The notes under the pieces are model-generated. The model searched no databases and was not told where the DNA came from. It saw only the letters and a program-made list of their open reading frames with translations. The position numbers and the translations under genes were made by a program. A stretch of DNA of 43,153 bases. It comes from JAJOKI01 sp964412405. Lineage in GTDB: Archaea; Halobacteriota; UBA148; JAJOKI01. This document shows positions 8,126 to 16,916 of this stretch, piece after piece (positions within the stretch are counted from its first letter, which is position 1; every line of letters starts with the position of its first letter). The stretch is taken from positions 1 to 43,153 of the forward strand of contig CAYPOB010000001.1 of NCBI GenBank assembly GCA_964412405.1. The letters are read 5' to 3'.

Positions 8126-8482
8126 ATGACATCTATACAACCAAGAAAACAGAGAAAGGAAAGGATAAAAGCGCCACTACATAAACGACAGAAGTTCATG
8201 GGGGCAGCACTGGACGATGGGTTGCGTAAAAAATACTCCAGACGTACGGCACGAGTTATTGAGGGCGATGTGGTTAAAATGATGAGAGGGGATCACGCAG
8301 GTACAAAGGGAAAGGTTCAAACCGTCGATCTTAGGCATGGGAAGGTGACGATCGATGGTGTCACTGTCAAGAAGGCAGATGGTTCCGAAGTCGCACGTCC
8401 GATTCATCCATCCAATATCCAAATAACCAAACTAAATCTCAAAGATAAACGCCGTGAGAAAATAATAGGGGGACAGCGATAA
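8126..8482 (+). CDS. rpl24: 50S ribosomal protein L24 (uL24)
   Basis: 118 residues with a KOW motif: EGDVVKMMRGDHAGTKGKVQTVDLRHGKVTIDG near residues 46-78. The N-terminal RKERIKAPLHKRQKFMGAAL is the archaeal form. uL24 is an assembly initiator on 23S rRNA. It is two bases upstream of S4e. Confidence 0.96.
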   Translation: MTSIQPRKQRKERIKAPLHKRQKFMGAALDDGLRKKYSRRTARVIEGDVVKMMRGDHAGTKGKVQTVDLRHGKVTIDGVTVKKADGSEVARPIHPSNIQITKLNLKDKRREKIIGGQR

Positions 8483-8484
8483 AT

Positions 8485-9337
8485 ATGGCAGGCCATCAAA
8501 AGAGAATGTCGGCGCCAACTAGCTGGACAGTGACCAGAAAAACGCACAAATGGGCTGTTAGACCGGTTCCTGGTGCGCACTCCAAAAAACGATGCGTACC
8601 ACTTGCCATAGTGTTACGCGACATGCTGAAGCTCGGGGACAATATCAAGGAAATCCGATACATGTTGAATAGTAAACAGATTCTCGTAGATGGGAAGATT
8701 ATACGAGATCATAAGTTCCCAATTGGAATATTCGACGTGGTTTCAATTTGTCCCAGATCGGAGATCTGGGAGAGTTGTAGTCNNNNNNNNNNNNNNNNNN
8801 NNNNNNNNNNNNNNNNNNNNNNNNNNNNNNNNNNNNNNNNNNNNNNNNNNNNNNNNNNNNNNNNNNNNNNNNNNNNNNNNNNCCGAAGGGACTTCAACAC
8901 CTGCTATCAAGATTCATTACAGAGTATTACTCAATCCTAAGGGCAAATTCACACTCCACAAGATTAAGGATTCGAACGTCAAGCTGTGTCGAATCAACAA
9001 CAAGACCATAGTCAAGGGGGGCACAGTACAGCTTAACCTGCATGATGGCTCAAATGTCATCGGCTCAAACGAATATCGTTCTGGCGACTCTGTGGTGCTC
9101 AAACTACCAGAACGAAGGATAGTGAAACGACTGGAATATAAACCAGGAAATCTAGTGATGGTCGTTGGCGGACAGCACTCTGGAGAAATCGGTACGATCA
9201 AAGAAGCGATAGAAGTTCGTAGCTCACGACCAAATATGGTGGTGTTGAAAAATGACAGAGAATTTGAGACTATAAAGGATTATGTCTTCGTAATCGGTAC
9301 CGAGAAGCCCGATATTGGTCTGGGGGTGCGCAAATGA
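8485..9337 (+). CDS. rps4e: 30S ribosomal protein S4e, interrupted by a sequence gap
   Basis: Residues 1-88 (to base 8748) are typical S4e: MAGHQKRMSAPTSWTV, GPxHSKKRCVPLAIVLRDML, then an S4-like turn NSKQILVDGKIIRDHKFPIGIFDVVSI. Similarity resumes at about 8915 with HYRVLLNPKGKFTLHKI and runs to the end, including a KOW-like VMVVGGQHSGEIGTI. In relatives those two parts are about six residues apart. Here they are separated by 33 bases of unrelated sequence, 100 Ns and about 31 more bases, and the two halves lie in different frames across the Ns. The gene is probably intact in the organism, but an insertion cannot be excluded. The stop overlaps L5. Confidence 0.85.
8751..8771. repeat. Hairpin at the left edge of the assembly gap
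   Basis: TCCCAGATC and GATCTGGGA form a perfect 9-bp inverted repeat around GGA, three bases after the sequence stops resembling S4e and eleven before the Ns. It could be a fold-back artefact at a contig end or the edge of an inserted element. Confidence 0.5.
8783..8882. other. 100-base run of N (scaffold gap)
   Basis: Exactly 100 Ns, a conventional placeholder for a gap of unknown length between two contigs. The true distance, and anything lying in it, is unknown. Confidence 0.98.
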
Positions 9338-9849
9338 TGTCTACGAATCCCATGAAAAATCTCAGGATATACAAGGTCACGATCAATATAAGTTTGGGAG
9401 AAAGTGGACAAAGACTCATCAATGTCGAGCAGATTCTCGCAAAAGTAAGCGGGCAGACGCCAGTTAGGACTATCGCAAAGAAAACCATGCCGACATTTGG
9501 TATCAAGAAGGGGGGGGCCGTTGGATGTGTTGTAACGCTTAGGAAAGAAGCGGCAGAGAAGTTTTTACGATCTGCCCTAGTGATAAACGAGGGACAACTT
9601 GAACTATCACAGTTTGACGAAAACGGCAATTTCTCATTTGGCATCGAAGAGCATACCGATTTTCCCGGCATGCGATACGACCCTGAAATAGGGATATTTG
9701 GTATGGATGTATCTGTCGCATTGGAACGTCCAGGTTATAGAGTTCGTCGTAGACGAATAAAACAACATAAGATTCCGCCCACCCATAGATTGAATAAAGA
9801 AGATGCGTTTGCCTTCATCAAAGATAAATTCGGCACGGTGGTAAAATGA
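9334..9849 (+). CDS. rpl5: 50S ribosomal protein L5 (uL5)
   Basis: 171 residues. It has MKNLRIYKVTINISLGESGQRL, the TIAKKTMPTFGIKKG segment and VALERPGYRVRRRR near residues 129-142. uL5 binds 5S rRNA together with L18 and forms a bridge to the 30S head. It overlaps S4e by four bases and S14 by four bases (ATGA). Confidence 0.97.
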   Translation: MMSTNPMKNLRIYKVTINISLGESGQRLINVEQILAKVSGQTPVRTIAKKTMPTFGIKKGGAVGCVVTLRKEAAEKFLRSALVINEGQLELSQFDENGNFSFGIEEHTDFPGMRYDPEIGIFGMDVSVALERPGYRVRRRRIKQHKIPPTHRLNKEDAFAFIKDKFGTVVK

Positions 9850-10001
9850 CGAAACCACAAACTATGAAATTTGGATGTTGGGCAAACCAGTGCAAGCGAT
9901 GTGAAAGAAAACGAGGACTGATTCGAAAATACAATATATATTTATGCCGACAATGTTTTAGAGAGGTCGCATATGATATGGGATTTAGAAAGTATAGCTA
10001 A
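9846..10001 (+). CDS. rps14: 30S ribosomal protein S14, zinc-binding type (uS14)
   Basis: 51 residues beginning MTKPQTMKFGCWANQCKRC. Four cysteines in a C-x7-C-type pair set (CKRC ... CRQC) form the zinc site of the short uS14 class; the C-terminus FREVAYDMGFRKYS is typical. It shares ATGA with the L5 stop, as expected for coupled translation. Confidence 0.95.
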   Translation: MTKPQTMKFGCWANQCKRCERKRGLIRKYNIYLCRQCFREVAYDMGFRKYS

Positions 10002-10017
10002 AATGGTGATTGTTTAA

Positions 10018-10410
10018 ATGACATTAGTAGACACTCTTGCAAATATATTATCCTCGCTCAAGAATGCAAGCGATGCCGGAAAACTAGAATGTACGGTAGC
10101 ACCTGCATCGAAACTTGCCTGCAATATCTTAAAAGTCATGCAGGAGCAGGAATATATCGGCAAGTTCGAGTTAATAGATGACAAAAAATCAGGCAAGTTT
10201 AAGGTAGAGTTGCGCGGAAGGATCAATAAATGTGGAGTCGTAAAGCCTCGATTTTCGGTCAAGAATATGGAATTTGAAAAATGGGAAAAGAGATATTTGC
10301 CCGCCCAGAACTTTGGGACATTGATAGTTGCAACTCCCTATGGAGTTGTATCCCATTACGACGCCAGAGAAAAGGGAACTGGCGGAATATTACTGGCATA
10401 TGTATATTAG
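10018..10410 (+). CDS. rps8: 30S ribosomal protein S8 (uS8)
   Basis: 130 residues: LVDTLANILSSLKNASDAGK at the start, a middle GxINKCGVVKPRFSVK, and the C-terminal ATPYGVVSHYDAREKGTGGILLAYVY. uS8 binds helix 21 of 16S rRNA, and in bacteria the protein also represses its own operon. Confidence 0.97.
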   Translation: MTLVDTLANILSSLKNASDAGKLECTVAPASKLACNILKVMQEQEYIGKFELIDDKKSGKFKVELRGRINKCGVVKPRFSVKNMEFEKWEKRYLPAQNFGTLIVATPYGVVSHYDAREKGTGGILLAYVY

Positions 10411-10420
10411 GTGAATATAG

Positions 10421-10942
10421 ATGAGAGAAACCAAAGAGGTCATATCAATTCCAAAAGATGTGAACGTTCAAATCGAAGGAAATTATATCAAAATCTTGGG
10501 TACTAAAGGCGAGTTGCAACGCGAGCTGTGGTATCCTGGTATCACCATCACTGAAGAAGATTCAGAAATTATAGTTAAGACTGAAAATCCCAGAAAAAAG
10601 GAGAGTGCGATGATGGGCACATTTGCCTCGCACATCCGAAATATGATAATCGGTGTGACCGAGGGATTTGTACGTACACTAAAAATAGTATATGCTCACT
10701 TTCCAATCCAAGTCAAAGTAGAGGGAAATGCCATACTTATCGGCAACTTCTTGGGAGAGCGAAAATCAAGAAGGGCAGAAATAGTTAGAAATTCCAAGGT
10801 TCAAATCGACCGCGATGAAATAATTGTCACAGGAATTGACAAAGAGGGGGTCTGTCAAACTGCTGCAAATATAGAGCAGGCAACCAAAATCCGCAGATAT
10901 GATCCAAGAGTATTTCAAGACGGTATATATGTAATCAGGTGA
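10421..10942 (+). CDS. rpl6: 50S ribosomal protein L6 (uL6)
   Basis: 173 residues, two repeated domains. It has the opening IPKDVNVQIEGNYIKILGTKGELQRE, the segment GTFASHIRNMIIGVTEGF near residues 66-83 and the closing NIEQATKIRRYDPRVFQDGIYVI. uL6 lies near the sarcin-ricin loop. The end overlaps the L32e GTG start by four bases. Confidence 0.97.
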   Translation: MRETKEVISIPKDVNVQIEGNYIKILGTKGELQRELWYPGITITEEDSEIIVKTENPRKKESAMMGTFASHIRNMIIGVTEGFVRTLKIVYAHFPIQVKVEGNAILIGNFLGERKSRRAEIVRNSKVQIDRDEIIVTGIDKEGVCQTAANIEQATKIRRYDPRVFQDGIYVIR

Positions 10943-11595
10943 TCACAGTGACTGAGACGATCGGGGGACTTCCCAAAATAAAAGGACTCGGCAAGGCTAA
11001 GACCAATGAACTAGTTCAGGCTGGATTCAAATCAGTAGAGGATATACAAAAAGCATCATTAGAAGATATTACTGCCGTAGATGGCATCAGCACCACCCTT
11101 GCAGAAGACATAAAAAAGGCAGCCCGAGAAATAAAAACCAAGACCCCTGCTTTAAAGAAGGAAAAGAAAAAATCAGTTGAGATCGAAAAATCAGTCAAAA
11201 TAGAATTTAGCGGCACCAAAGTGCGGCTTCTAAGGGTGAGAAAACGACAAAAAAATAAAAAACCCTCATTTAGACGTCACGATTCCCATAAGAAGAAACG
11301 TGTTGGTACAAGTTGGAGGTTTCCTGGAGGCATCCATAACAAACAACGCAGCGGAATCGCCGCAAAAGGGGCAATGGTTCAAGTGGGATATGGCAGTCCA
11401 AAGGAGGTAAAAGGATTACATCCATCGGGCTACGAAGATGTACTGGTGCACAATCTTAAAGAGATAGATACAGTAGATGCATCGATACAAGCAATTCGAA
11501 TCAGCAGCACTGTAGGCCTCAAAAAGCGATTGGACCTGGAGGAAAAAGCAGAAAGGCTCGGTCTTAAAATATTGAATCCTATGAAGAGGGAATAA
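10939..11595 (+). CDS. rpl32e: 50S ribosomal protein L32e with N-terminal helix-hairpin-helix domain
   Basis: 218 residues, much longer than the ~130-residue L32e core. Residues 8-60 form helix-hairpin-helix units (IKGLGKAKTNELVQAGFKSVEDIQ and VDGISTTLAEDIKKAA), followed by a lysine-rich linker. The core starts near residue 95 with RKRQKNKKPSFRRHDSHKKKRV and includes SWRFPGGIHNK. An N-terminal extension of this kind is known in halophilic and methanosarcinal L32e. The start is GTG at 10939; a second GTG at 10948 is possible. Confidence 0.95.
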   Translation: MITVTETIGGLPKIKGLGKAKTNELVQAGFKSVEDIQKASLEDITAVDGISTTLAEDIKKAAREIKTKTPALKKEKKKSVEIEKSVKIEFSGTKVRLLRVRKRQKNKKPSFRRHDSHKKKRVGTSWRFPGGIHNKQRSGIAAKGAMVQVGYGSPKEVKGLHPSGYEDVLVHNLKEIDTVDASIQAIRISSTVGLKKRLDLEEKAERLGLKILNPMKRE

Positions 11596-12060
11596 ATGAC
11601 TGATATATCCAATCAAAGAAGGATGGCAGCAAGTATAATGAAGGTCGGTGAAACACGAGTGTGGATGGACTCTGAGAGAGCGGAAGATATAGCTGCAGCC
11701 ATCACCCGCGAGGATGTACGCACACTGGTCGGCGAGGGTTCCATTAAATCGAAGCCTCAAAAAGGCATCAGTCGTGGGAGATCTCGTGCAAAAAAAGCGA
11801 AATATGTATATGGGCGTCGAAAAGGGCATGGCAGTCGAAGGGGGGCAAAGGGCGCCAGAGCTCCAAGAAAAGAACAGTGGATGAACAAGATCAGAGCTTT
11901 GAGGCGTAGACTCCGAACACTGAGGGAAGAGAAGACCATCGACACCAATACGTATCGCAAATTTTACAATAAGACAAAAGGTGGAGAATTCCGAAATGTC
12001 GCCCACTTAAATTCACATCTCGAGTCCAAGGACATTATCAAACAACAAGAGAGTAATTAA
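11596..12060 (+). CDS. rpl19e: 50S ribosomal protein L19e
   Basis: 154 residues: the family opening NQRRMAASIMKVGETRVWMD, the basic hinge KGISRGRSRAKKAKYVYGRRKGHGSRRGAKGAR and a long C-terminal helix (WMNKIRALRRRLRTLREE). L19e is an archaeal/eukaryotic large-subunit protein. Its start follows the L32e stop directly. Confidence 0.97.
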   Translation: MTDISNQRRMAASIMKVGETRVWMDSERAEDIAAAITREDVRTLVGEGSIKSKPQKGISRGRSRAKKAKYVYGRRKGHGSRRGAKGARAPRKEQWMNKIRALRRRLRTLREEKTIDTNTYRKFYNKTKGGEFRNVAHLNSHLESKDIIKQQESN

Positions 12061-12061
12061 A

Positions 12062-12613
12062 ATGATATTCAGACGAAGAAGAGAGGGAAAAACAGATTAT
12101 CGAAAGAGACTTAGGTTGCTCCTATCGCAAAAACCAAGGGTGGTGGTGCGAAAGAGTTCAAAGCATACGGCGGTTCAACTCATAGTACCGCATAAACAGG
12201 GAGATGCCATTTTATCCTCCGCAAATTCGTGTGAACTCTCAAAGTTTGGATATAAAGGTGCAACGGGAAACATTCCAGCGACATATTTGACTGGATTATT
12301 ATTTGGACTCAGGACATTGAAAGAAGGGCACAAAGAAGGAGTATTGGATACGGGATTGCAAACATCGTCAAAAGGTTCTAAAGTATATGCAGCGCTGAAG
12401 GGCATGATAGATGCAGGAATGGACATCCCTCACGATCCTTCAATATTCCCGGATGATGGACGAATCCGCGGTGAGCATATAGTCAATTACGCAAATAAAC
12501 AAAAGGACGCATATCCTGAATACGCAAAACGAGGTCTGAAGGTAACGGATTTAGCCGATCATTTCAATCAGACTAAAGAAATGATATTGAATGAACTTGC
12601 CAAAGGTGAGTAA
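12062..12613 (+). CDS. rpl18: 50S ribosomal protein L18 (uL18)
   Basis: 183 residues, archaeal length. It has an N-terminal FRRRREGKTDYRKRLRLLLSQKPRVVVRKSSKH, the TGNIPATYLTGLLFG segment and the C-terminal GEHIVNYA. It carries 5S rRNA to the large subunit with L5. Confidence 0.97.
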   Translation: MIFRRRREGKTDYRKRLRLLLSQKPRVVVRKSSKHTAVQLIVPHKQGDAILSSANSCELSKFGYKGATGNIPATYLTGLLFGLRTLKEGHKEGVLDTGLQTSSKGSKVYAALKGMIDAGMDIPHDPSIFPDDGRIRGEHIVNYANKQKDAYPEYAKRGLKVTDLADHFNQTKEMILNELAKGE

Positions 12614-12618
12614 ATAAT

Positions 12619-13230
12619 ATGAAATTCAATTACAAGGAGGAATGGATACCCAGGACACGATTGGGGAGACTGGTGCAGGAGGGGGAAATTACATCAATAG
12701 AGGAGGCACTCGCATCCGGTTCCTCGATAAAAGAGGCAGAAATCATAGATACATTGATGCCAGACCTGGAAGATGAAGTGTTGGACGTCAATATGGTCCA
12801 GCGAATGACCGACTCCGGGCGGCGGGTGAAATTCAGGGCGACTGTCGCTGTTGGAAATGGTAATGGATATATGGGGCTGGCAGAAGGCAAGGACGTACAG
12901 GTTGGGCCCGCCATCAGAAAGGCCATCGATATGGCAAAACGGAATATCATACAGATCAGAATGGGTTGCGGCTCATGGGAGTGTGGTTGTGGCCTGGAGC
13001 ATACTGTCCCGTTTGAAGTAAAGGGGAAGGCGGGCAGCGTTACAGTAGTACTCAAACCAGCTCCAAGGGGGCTTGGAATAGCGTCCGGCGGAACTGCCAA
13101 AAAAGTATTAGAATTAGCAGGCATTAAGGATGTCTGGACCAGGTCTGAAGGCGAGACGAGAACTACTATAAACTTCGCAAAGGCCACATATAATGCATTA
13201 AAACGGACTATTACTACGCGAACCAAATAA
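12619..13230 (+). CDS. rps5: 30S ribosomal protein S5 (uS5)
   Basis: 203 residues. It has an N-terminal EEWIPRTRLGRLVQEG, the S5 double-stranded-RNA-binding segment with VKFRATVAVGNGNGYMGLAEGK, the archaeal loop MGCGSWECGCGLEHTVPFE with three cysteines, and the C-terminal fold-2 PAPRGLGIASGGTAKKVLELAGIKDVW. It acts in decoding accuracy. Confidence 0.97.
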   Translation: MKFNYKEEWIPRTRLGRLVQEGEITSIEEALASGSSIKEAEIIDTLMPDLEDEVLDVNMVQRMTDSGRRVKFRATVAVGNGNGYMGLAEGKDVQVGPAIRKAIDMAKRNIIQIRMGCGSWECGCGLEHTVPFEVKGKAGSVTVVLKPAPRGLGIASGGTAKKVLELAGIKDVWTRSEGETRTTINFAKATYNALKRTITTRTK

Positions 13231-13256
13231 AGTGTGTTGAGAAAAAGGAGTAAAAG

Positions 13257-13718
13257 ATGTATATAGTAATCAGATTGCGAAGCAGTATCCACACCAGGCC
13301 GGAGATAAGGGACACCCTGAAAATGATACGCCTGAATCGAATTAACCATTGTGTTGTACTTGCCGAAACTCCCAACAACAAAGGCATGATTCAAAAAGTG
13401 AAGGACTATGTAGCCTGGGGCATCATCGATGCAAACTCTCTCGCTTTAATCCTACAGAAAAGAGGCGAATTAGAGGGGGGCGCACCACTCACCGACAAGT
13501 ATGTGAAAGATGTTGCCAAATATGAATCAATCAAGGAGTTCGCCAAAGCAGTGTGTGATGGAGATGTATTACTCAAAGATATTCCAAAGCTCACACCAGT
13601 TTTCAGACTTCATCCTCCCCGTAAAGGACACAGAGGCATCAAAAAGACGTTCCAACAAGGTGGAGCACTGGGATTTTATGGGGAGAAAATCAACACACTT
13701 ATTAAGCAAATGCGGTGA
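13257..13718 (+). CDS. rpl30: 50S ribosomal protein L30 (uL30)
   Basis: 153 residues, the long archaeal form. The core starts VIRLRSSIHTRPEIRDTLKMIRLNRINHCV, followed by the archaeal-specific extension ending FRLHPPRKGHRGIKKTFQQGGALGFYG. A GGAG site lies ten bases ahead of the ATG. Confidence 0.97.
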   Translation: MYIVIRLRSSIHTRPEIRDTLKMIRLNRINHCVVLAETPNNKGMIQKVKDYVAWGIIDANSLALILQKRGELEGGAPLTDKYVKDVAKYESIKEFAKAVCDGDVLLKDIPKLTPVFRLHPPRKGHRGIKKTFQQGGALGFYGEKINTLIKQMR

Positions 13719-13722
13719 TGAA

Positions 13723-14154
13723 ATGAGCAAATCGAAGACGAAGAAATACAGAGGATCCAGAACCTTCGGTGCTGGCACACATAAAAACCGCCGAGGTGGC
13801 GGAAGTAGAGGTGGGAGAGGACATGCCGGCGGGTGTAAGCATCATTTTGTCAGGGCGTTGCAAGAAGGACGAGCATATGGCAAATATGGATTCAAACGAC
13901 CGCCCAAGGTAATCACGAAATATATATCCATCAATGTTGGCGAACTGGATCAGATTTCAGAAATTTTGCTATCAAAAGGCATGGCAAGAGAGAGAGAGGG
14001 GATAATTCAAATCAGTTTGGCAGATATAAATATCGACAAAGTGCTCGGTAGCGGACAGGTTACAAAAAAACTAAGCATAACCGCAAGCGGATTTTCCGAA
14101 ACTGCCAAGGCCAAAATAGAAAAAATGGGCGGTAAATGCATATTTGCCGAATAG
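13723..14154 (+). CDS. rpl15: 50S ribosomal protein L15 (uL15)
   Basis: 143 residues starting MSKSKTKKYRGSRTFGAGTHKNRRGGGSRGG. This ATG is chosen because the Gly/Arg-rich opening is the normal N-terminus; the frame is open further upstream inside L30, which is not believed. The remaining domain ends KLSITASGFSETAKAKIEKMGG. It starts four bases after the L30 stop. Confidence 0.96.
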   Translation: MSKSKTKKYRGSRTFGAGTHKNRRGGGSRGGRGHAGGCKHHFVRALQEGRAYGKYGFKRPPKVITKYISINVGELDQISEILLSKGMAREREGIIQISLADINIDKVLGSGQVTKKLSITASGFSETAKAKIEKMGGKCIFAE

Positions 14155-14162
14155 GTGCAAAC

Positions 14163-15656
14163 ATGAGTAAAGTGCGTATCAAAGAGTTCTTAAGGCCATT
14201 TCTCAACCGCCTACCTGCAGTGTCAAAACCAGAAGGACACGTACATTTTAAAACTAAATTGGTGTGGACCGTCGTCATTCTACTATTATATTTTGTACTT
14301 ACTAATGTTCCATTATTTGGACTTCATCCAGACTCCCGTGACTTGTTTGCGATGTATCGAACGATCATGGCTGGCGAGTTCGGTTCGATCGTGCAATTAG
14401 GTATTGGTCCCATAGTTACAGCATCGATTATACTACAGTTGCTCATCGGTTCGGACATCATTAAATTGGACCTAAGCGACCCAAGTGACCAATCGATATT
14501 CCAGGGCGTTCAGAAACTACTCGTAGTAGTCATGATCGTGATGACCGCCGTTCCTCAACTATTGGGGGGCTTTTTGCTGCCCGATTATGAACTGGCAGGT
14601 ACATTGGGTGTGAGTGTATCTGCGATTATTTGGATACTGCTCATACAACTGGCAATTGGAGGCATTTTGATCCTGTTTATGGATGAAGTGGTCTCGAAAT
14701 GGGGCATTGGCTCCGGTGTAGGATTATTTATAGTTGCCAGCATATCACAGGCGATGTTTGGGGGAGTATTTAGTTGGGAGGGTGACCCATTTGTGGTCCA
14801 TCCCGCAACAGGAGAGGCGCTGGCAGTTGGATTGATCCCGAGATGGTATGAGATATTCACTACGATCGATATGGGGTGGCTACTCACCGGAGAGGGATTG
14901 TTCTTCTTGATGTTGTGGGGAGGGGGGTTGGCTTTAATCGGTACGATTGCGATCTTTTTAGTAGTAGTATATGTCGAGAGTATGAGAGTTGAGATCCCGC
15001 TCGCCCACTCTTCCGTACGTGGTGCACGAGGGAAATTTCCCGTCAAGCTAATATATGCGAGCGTCCTGCCGATAATTCTGGTGATGGCGCTGGTGGCAAA
15101 TATTCAAATGGGGGGGATGTTGCTGTGGGAAAGCGATGTTCCTATTTTAGGCAACAATCCAATGATCGGAGAGTTCGTAGATGGCATTGCCGTATCTGGA
15201 CTGATGTTTTATCTTGCGCCAATTGCCGGTCCACATGAATTGATACCTGGGGTGCATGGACCGGGGGAGATACTTCTTCGTGTGATGATATTTCTGCTGA
15301 TTATGATCTTTGGGTCCATCGTTTTTGCGCTGTTTTGGATAGAGACCACTAACATGGGGCCAAAAAATGTGGCGAAACAAATTCAACGCTCTGGCATGCA
15401 GATTCCAGGATATAGACGAGATATTGGAGTCGTTGAAAGGATCATGAAACGGTATATCCCAAAGGTCACCATAATAGGGGGGGCGTTCATCGGTGCATTG
15501 GCTGCATTGGCAAGCTTTACTGGCATCATTGGGCATGCCGGAGGGACGGGTCTTTTGCTGACCGTTAGCATAATATATAAAATGTACGAGCAAGTAGCGA
15601 AAGAACAGATGAGTGAAATGCATCCGATGGTGCGAACGCTCCTTGGGGGTGATTAA
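14163..15656 (+). CDS. secY: Preprotein translocase subunit SecY
   Basis: 497 residues with about ten hydrophobic membrane segments. The N-terminus is followed by TM1 (WTVVILLLYFVLTNVPLFG), then GPIVTASIILQLLIGS in the TM2 region and the cytosolic loop VYVESMRVEIPLAHSS with RGxRGKFPVKLIYASVLPII. SecY forms the protein-conducting channel with SecE and Sbh. Start MSKVRIKEFLRPFLNRLP is chosen over an upstream in-frame start within L15. Placement after L15 is ancestral. Confidence 0.97.
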   Translation: MSKVRIKEFLRPFLNRLPAVSKPEGHVHFKTKLVWTVVILLLYFVLTNVPLFGLHPDSRDLFAMYRTIMAGEFGSIVQLGIGPIVTASIILQLLIGSDIIKLDLSDPSDQSIFQGVQKLLVVVMIVMTAVPQLLGGFLLPDYELAGTLGVSVSAIIWILLIQLAIGGILILFMDEVVSKWGIGSGVGLFIVASISQAMFGGVFSWEGDPFVVHPATGEALAVGLIPRWYEIFTTIDMGWLLTGEGLFFLMLWGGGLALIGTIAIFLVVVYVESMRVEIPLAHSSVRGARGKFPVKLIYASVLPIILVMALVANIQMGGMLLWESDVPILGNNPMIGEFVDGIAVSGLMFYLAPIAGPHELIPGVHGPGEILLRVMIFLLIMIFGSIVFALFWIETTNMGPKNVAKQIQRSGMQIPGYRRDIGVVERIMKRYIPKVTIIGGAFIGALAALASFTGIIGHAGGTGLLLTVSIIYKMYEQVAKEQMSEMHPMVRTLLGGD

Positions 15657-15658
15657 AA

Positions 15659-16312
15659 ATGAGATATGTATTTCTTGGTCCGCCCGGTGCTGGCAAGGGC
15701 ACCCAGGCAGAGATGATATCCCAAAAGTATGATATACCTCATATATCATCGGGAGAGATGTTGCGAGAAAACATAACGGCTGAAACAAAACTTGGAAAGA
15801 AGGCAAGGTCCTATATGGATAGAGGAGAACTGGTACCAGATCAAATACTCATAGGGCTTGTAAAAGATAAACTATCGTCTCCAGATTGTTCAAAGGGATT
15901 TATTTTAGATGGCTTTCCTAGGACGGTCGTACAGGCAGAGGCACTGGTGGTCATCTTACATCAGTTGGAGATAAAACTCAATGCAGTCATTTATTTTGAC
16001 GTACCTTTTGAAGAGTTGATTACGCGATTATCCGGTAGAAGGACGTGCAGAGCGTGCGGCATTAATTATCATATAAAGTTCAAACCCCCGAAAGATGAGC
16101 GCGTATGTGATAAATGTGAAGGCACACTATATCAGAGGGGCGATGATAAAATGGGGCCGATCCAGAATCGGCTGAATGAATATCAACGTCGAACGAAACC
16201 GCTTATAGCTTACTACAGAAAAGATGGGTTGCTGATCACGATAGATGGTGGAAAAAAGATACCCGAGATATTTAAAAAACTGTGTGGGATTTTCGGGGGT
16301 GGCGTCATATGA
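15659..16312 (+). CDS. adk: Adenylate kinase, zinc-lid type
   Basis: 217 residues. It has the P-loop GPPGAGKGTQ at 7-16, the AMP-site segment SSGEMLRENI, DGFPRT near 85-90 and a LID domain with four cysteines (CRACG ... CDKC) able to bind zinc. It makes two ADP from ATP and AMP. This is the bacterial-like short-chain adenylate kinase rather than the trimeric archaeal AdkA; several methanogen-related lineages carry it next to secY. It overlaps the next gene by four bases. Confidence 0.95.
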   Translation: MRYVFLGPPGAGKGTQAEMISQKYDIPHISSGEMLRENITAETKLGKKARSYMDRGELVPDQILIGLVKDKLSSPDCSKGFILDGFPRTVVQAEALVVILHQLEIKLNAVIYFDVPFEELITRLSGRRTCRACGINYHIKFKPPKDERVCDKCEGTLYQRGDDKMGPIQNRLNEYQRRTKPLIAYYRKDGLLITIDGGKKIPEIFKKLCGIFGGGVI

Positions 16313-16914
16313 ATAAAGAATTTAAGGAAGCGCTGGACAAATTTGCATTGATAATCGGGTTTGCCCTCATGCTTGGGTTTATGGACGAGGGGTTTCGTAC
16401 CTTTTTAGGAGAGTTCATGCACCAATTATTAGGGCCATTAACAATACTACCACTCCACATGGTGATCTTCGTCCTTTCTCTGATAACTGGATTGTTTACA
16501 TCGGTCATTCAGAAATATACCATCGATTGGGAAAAGAACAAGGGGGCGATGGAGCAGATGAAGTTGTTCCAAAAAGAGCTTAGAGAGGCACAGTTATCGA
16601 AAAACAAGCACAAATTGAAAAAGTTGGAAAAACAGAAGGACGAGATGATGCGGGCACAGGGCGAAATGATGAAACAGCAATTAAAGCCGATGGCATATAT
16701 CATGCTGATATCATTGCCGATATTCGGCTGGTTGTATCATCTGATGTTCACCCTATCTCTGTATGCTACTATCATACTGCCATTCTATGGCGAGTTGTAC
16801 ATGGCTACTGACACGGTGCTTCGATTTATACCTGTGTGGATATTCTGGTATATGCTCTGTTCCATATCGATGGGGCAGGTGATCCGAAAGGCACTGAATA
16901 TAGGGGGAATGTAG
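16309..16914 (+). CDS. DUF106 membrane protein, Oxa1/YidC/EMC3-related insertase
   Basis: 201 residues with a membrane segment near 10-28, another near 42-60, a charged coiled coil near 70-118 (KLFQKELREAQLSKNKHKLKKLEKQKDEMMRA pattern) and two further hydrophobic segments after 125. This TM-TM-coiled-coil-TM layout is that of the archaeal DUF106 family, related to Oxa1, Get1 and EMC3, which insert membrane proteins. Its place right after secY and adk supports a role in membrane-protein biogenesis. Start MNKEFKEAL overlaps the adk stop (ATGA). Confidence 0.88.
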   Translation: MNKEFKEALDKFALIIGFALMLGFMDEGFRTFLGEFMHQLLGPLTILPLHMVIFVLSLITGLFTSVIQKYTIDWEKNKGAMEQMKLFQKELREAQLSKNKHKLKKLEKQKDEMMRAQGEMMKQQLKPMAYIMLISLPIFGWLYHLMFTLSLYATIILPFYGELYMATDTVLRFIPVWIFWYMLCSISMGQVIRKALNIGGM

Positions 16915-16916
16915 AC

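Noticed and set aside
8755..8762. AGATCGGA as leftover sequencing adapter
   Set aside because: It matches only the first eight bases of a common adapter and then diverges; the hairpin symmetry explains it equally well. Left undecided rather than claimed.
8740..8782. GTTTCAAT before the gap as the start of a CRISPR repeat
   Set aside because: GTTTCAAT here encodes the conserved DVVSI of S4e. Only one copy exists and no spacers or repeats are visible.
8690..9337. A reading frame across the N run in a second frame as a separate gene
   Set aside because: Its right part is plainly the C-terminal half of S4e and its left part is S4e in the wrong frame; Ns make it appear continuous.
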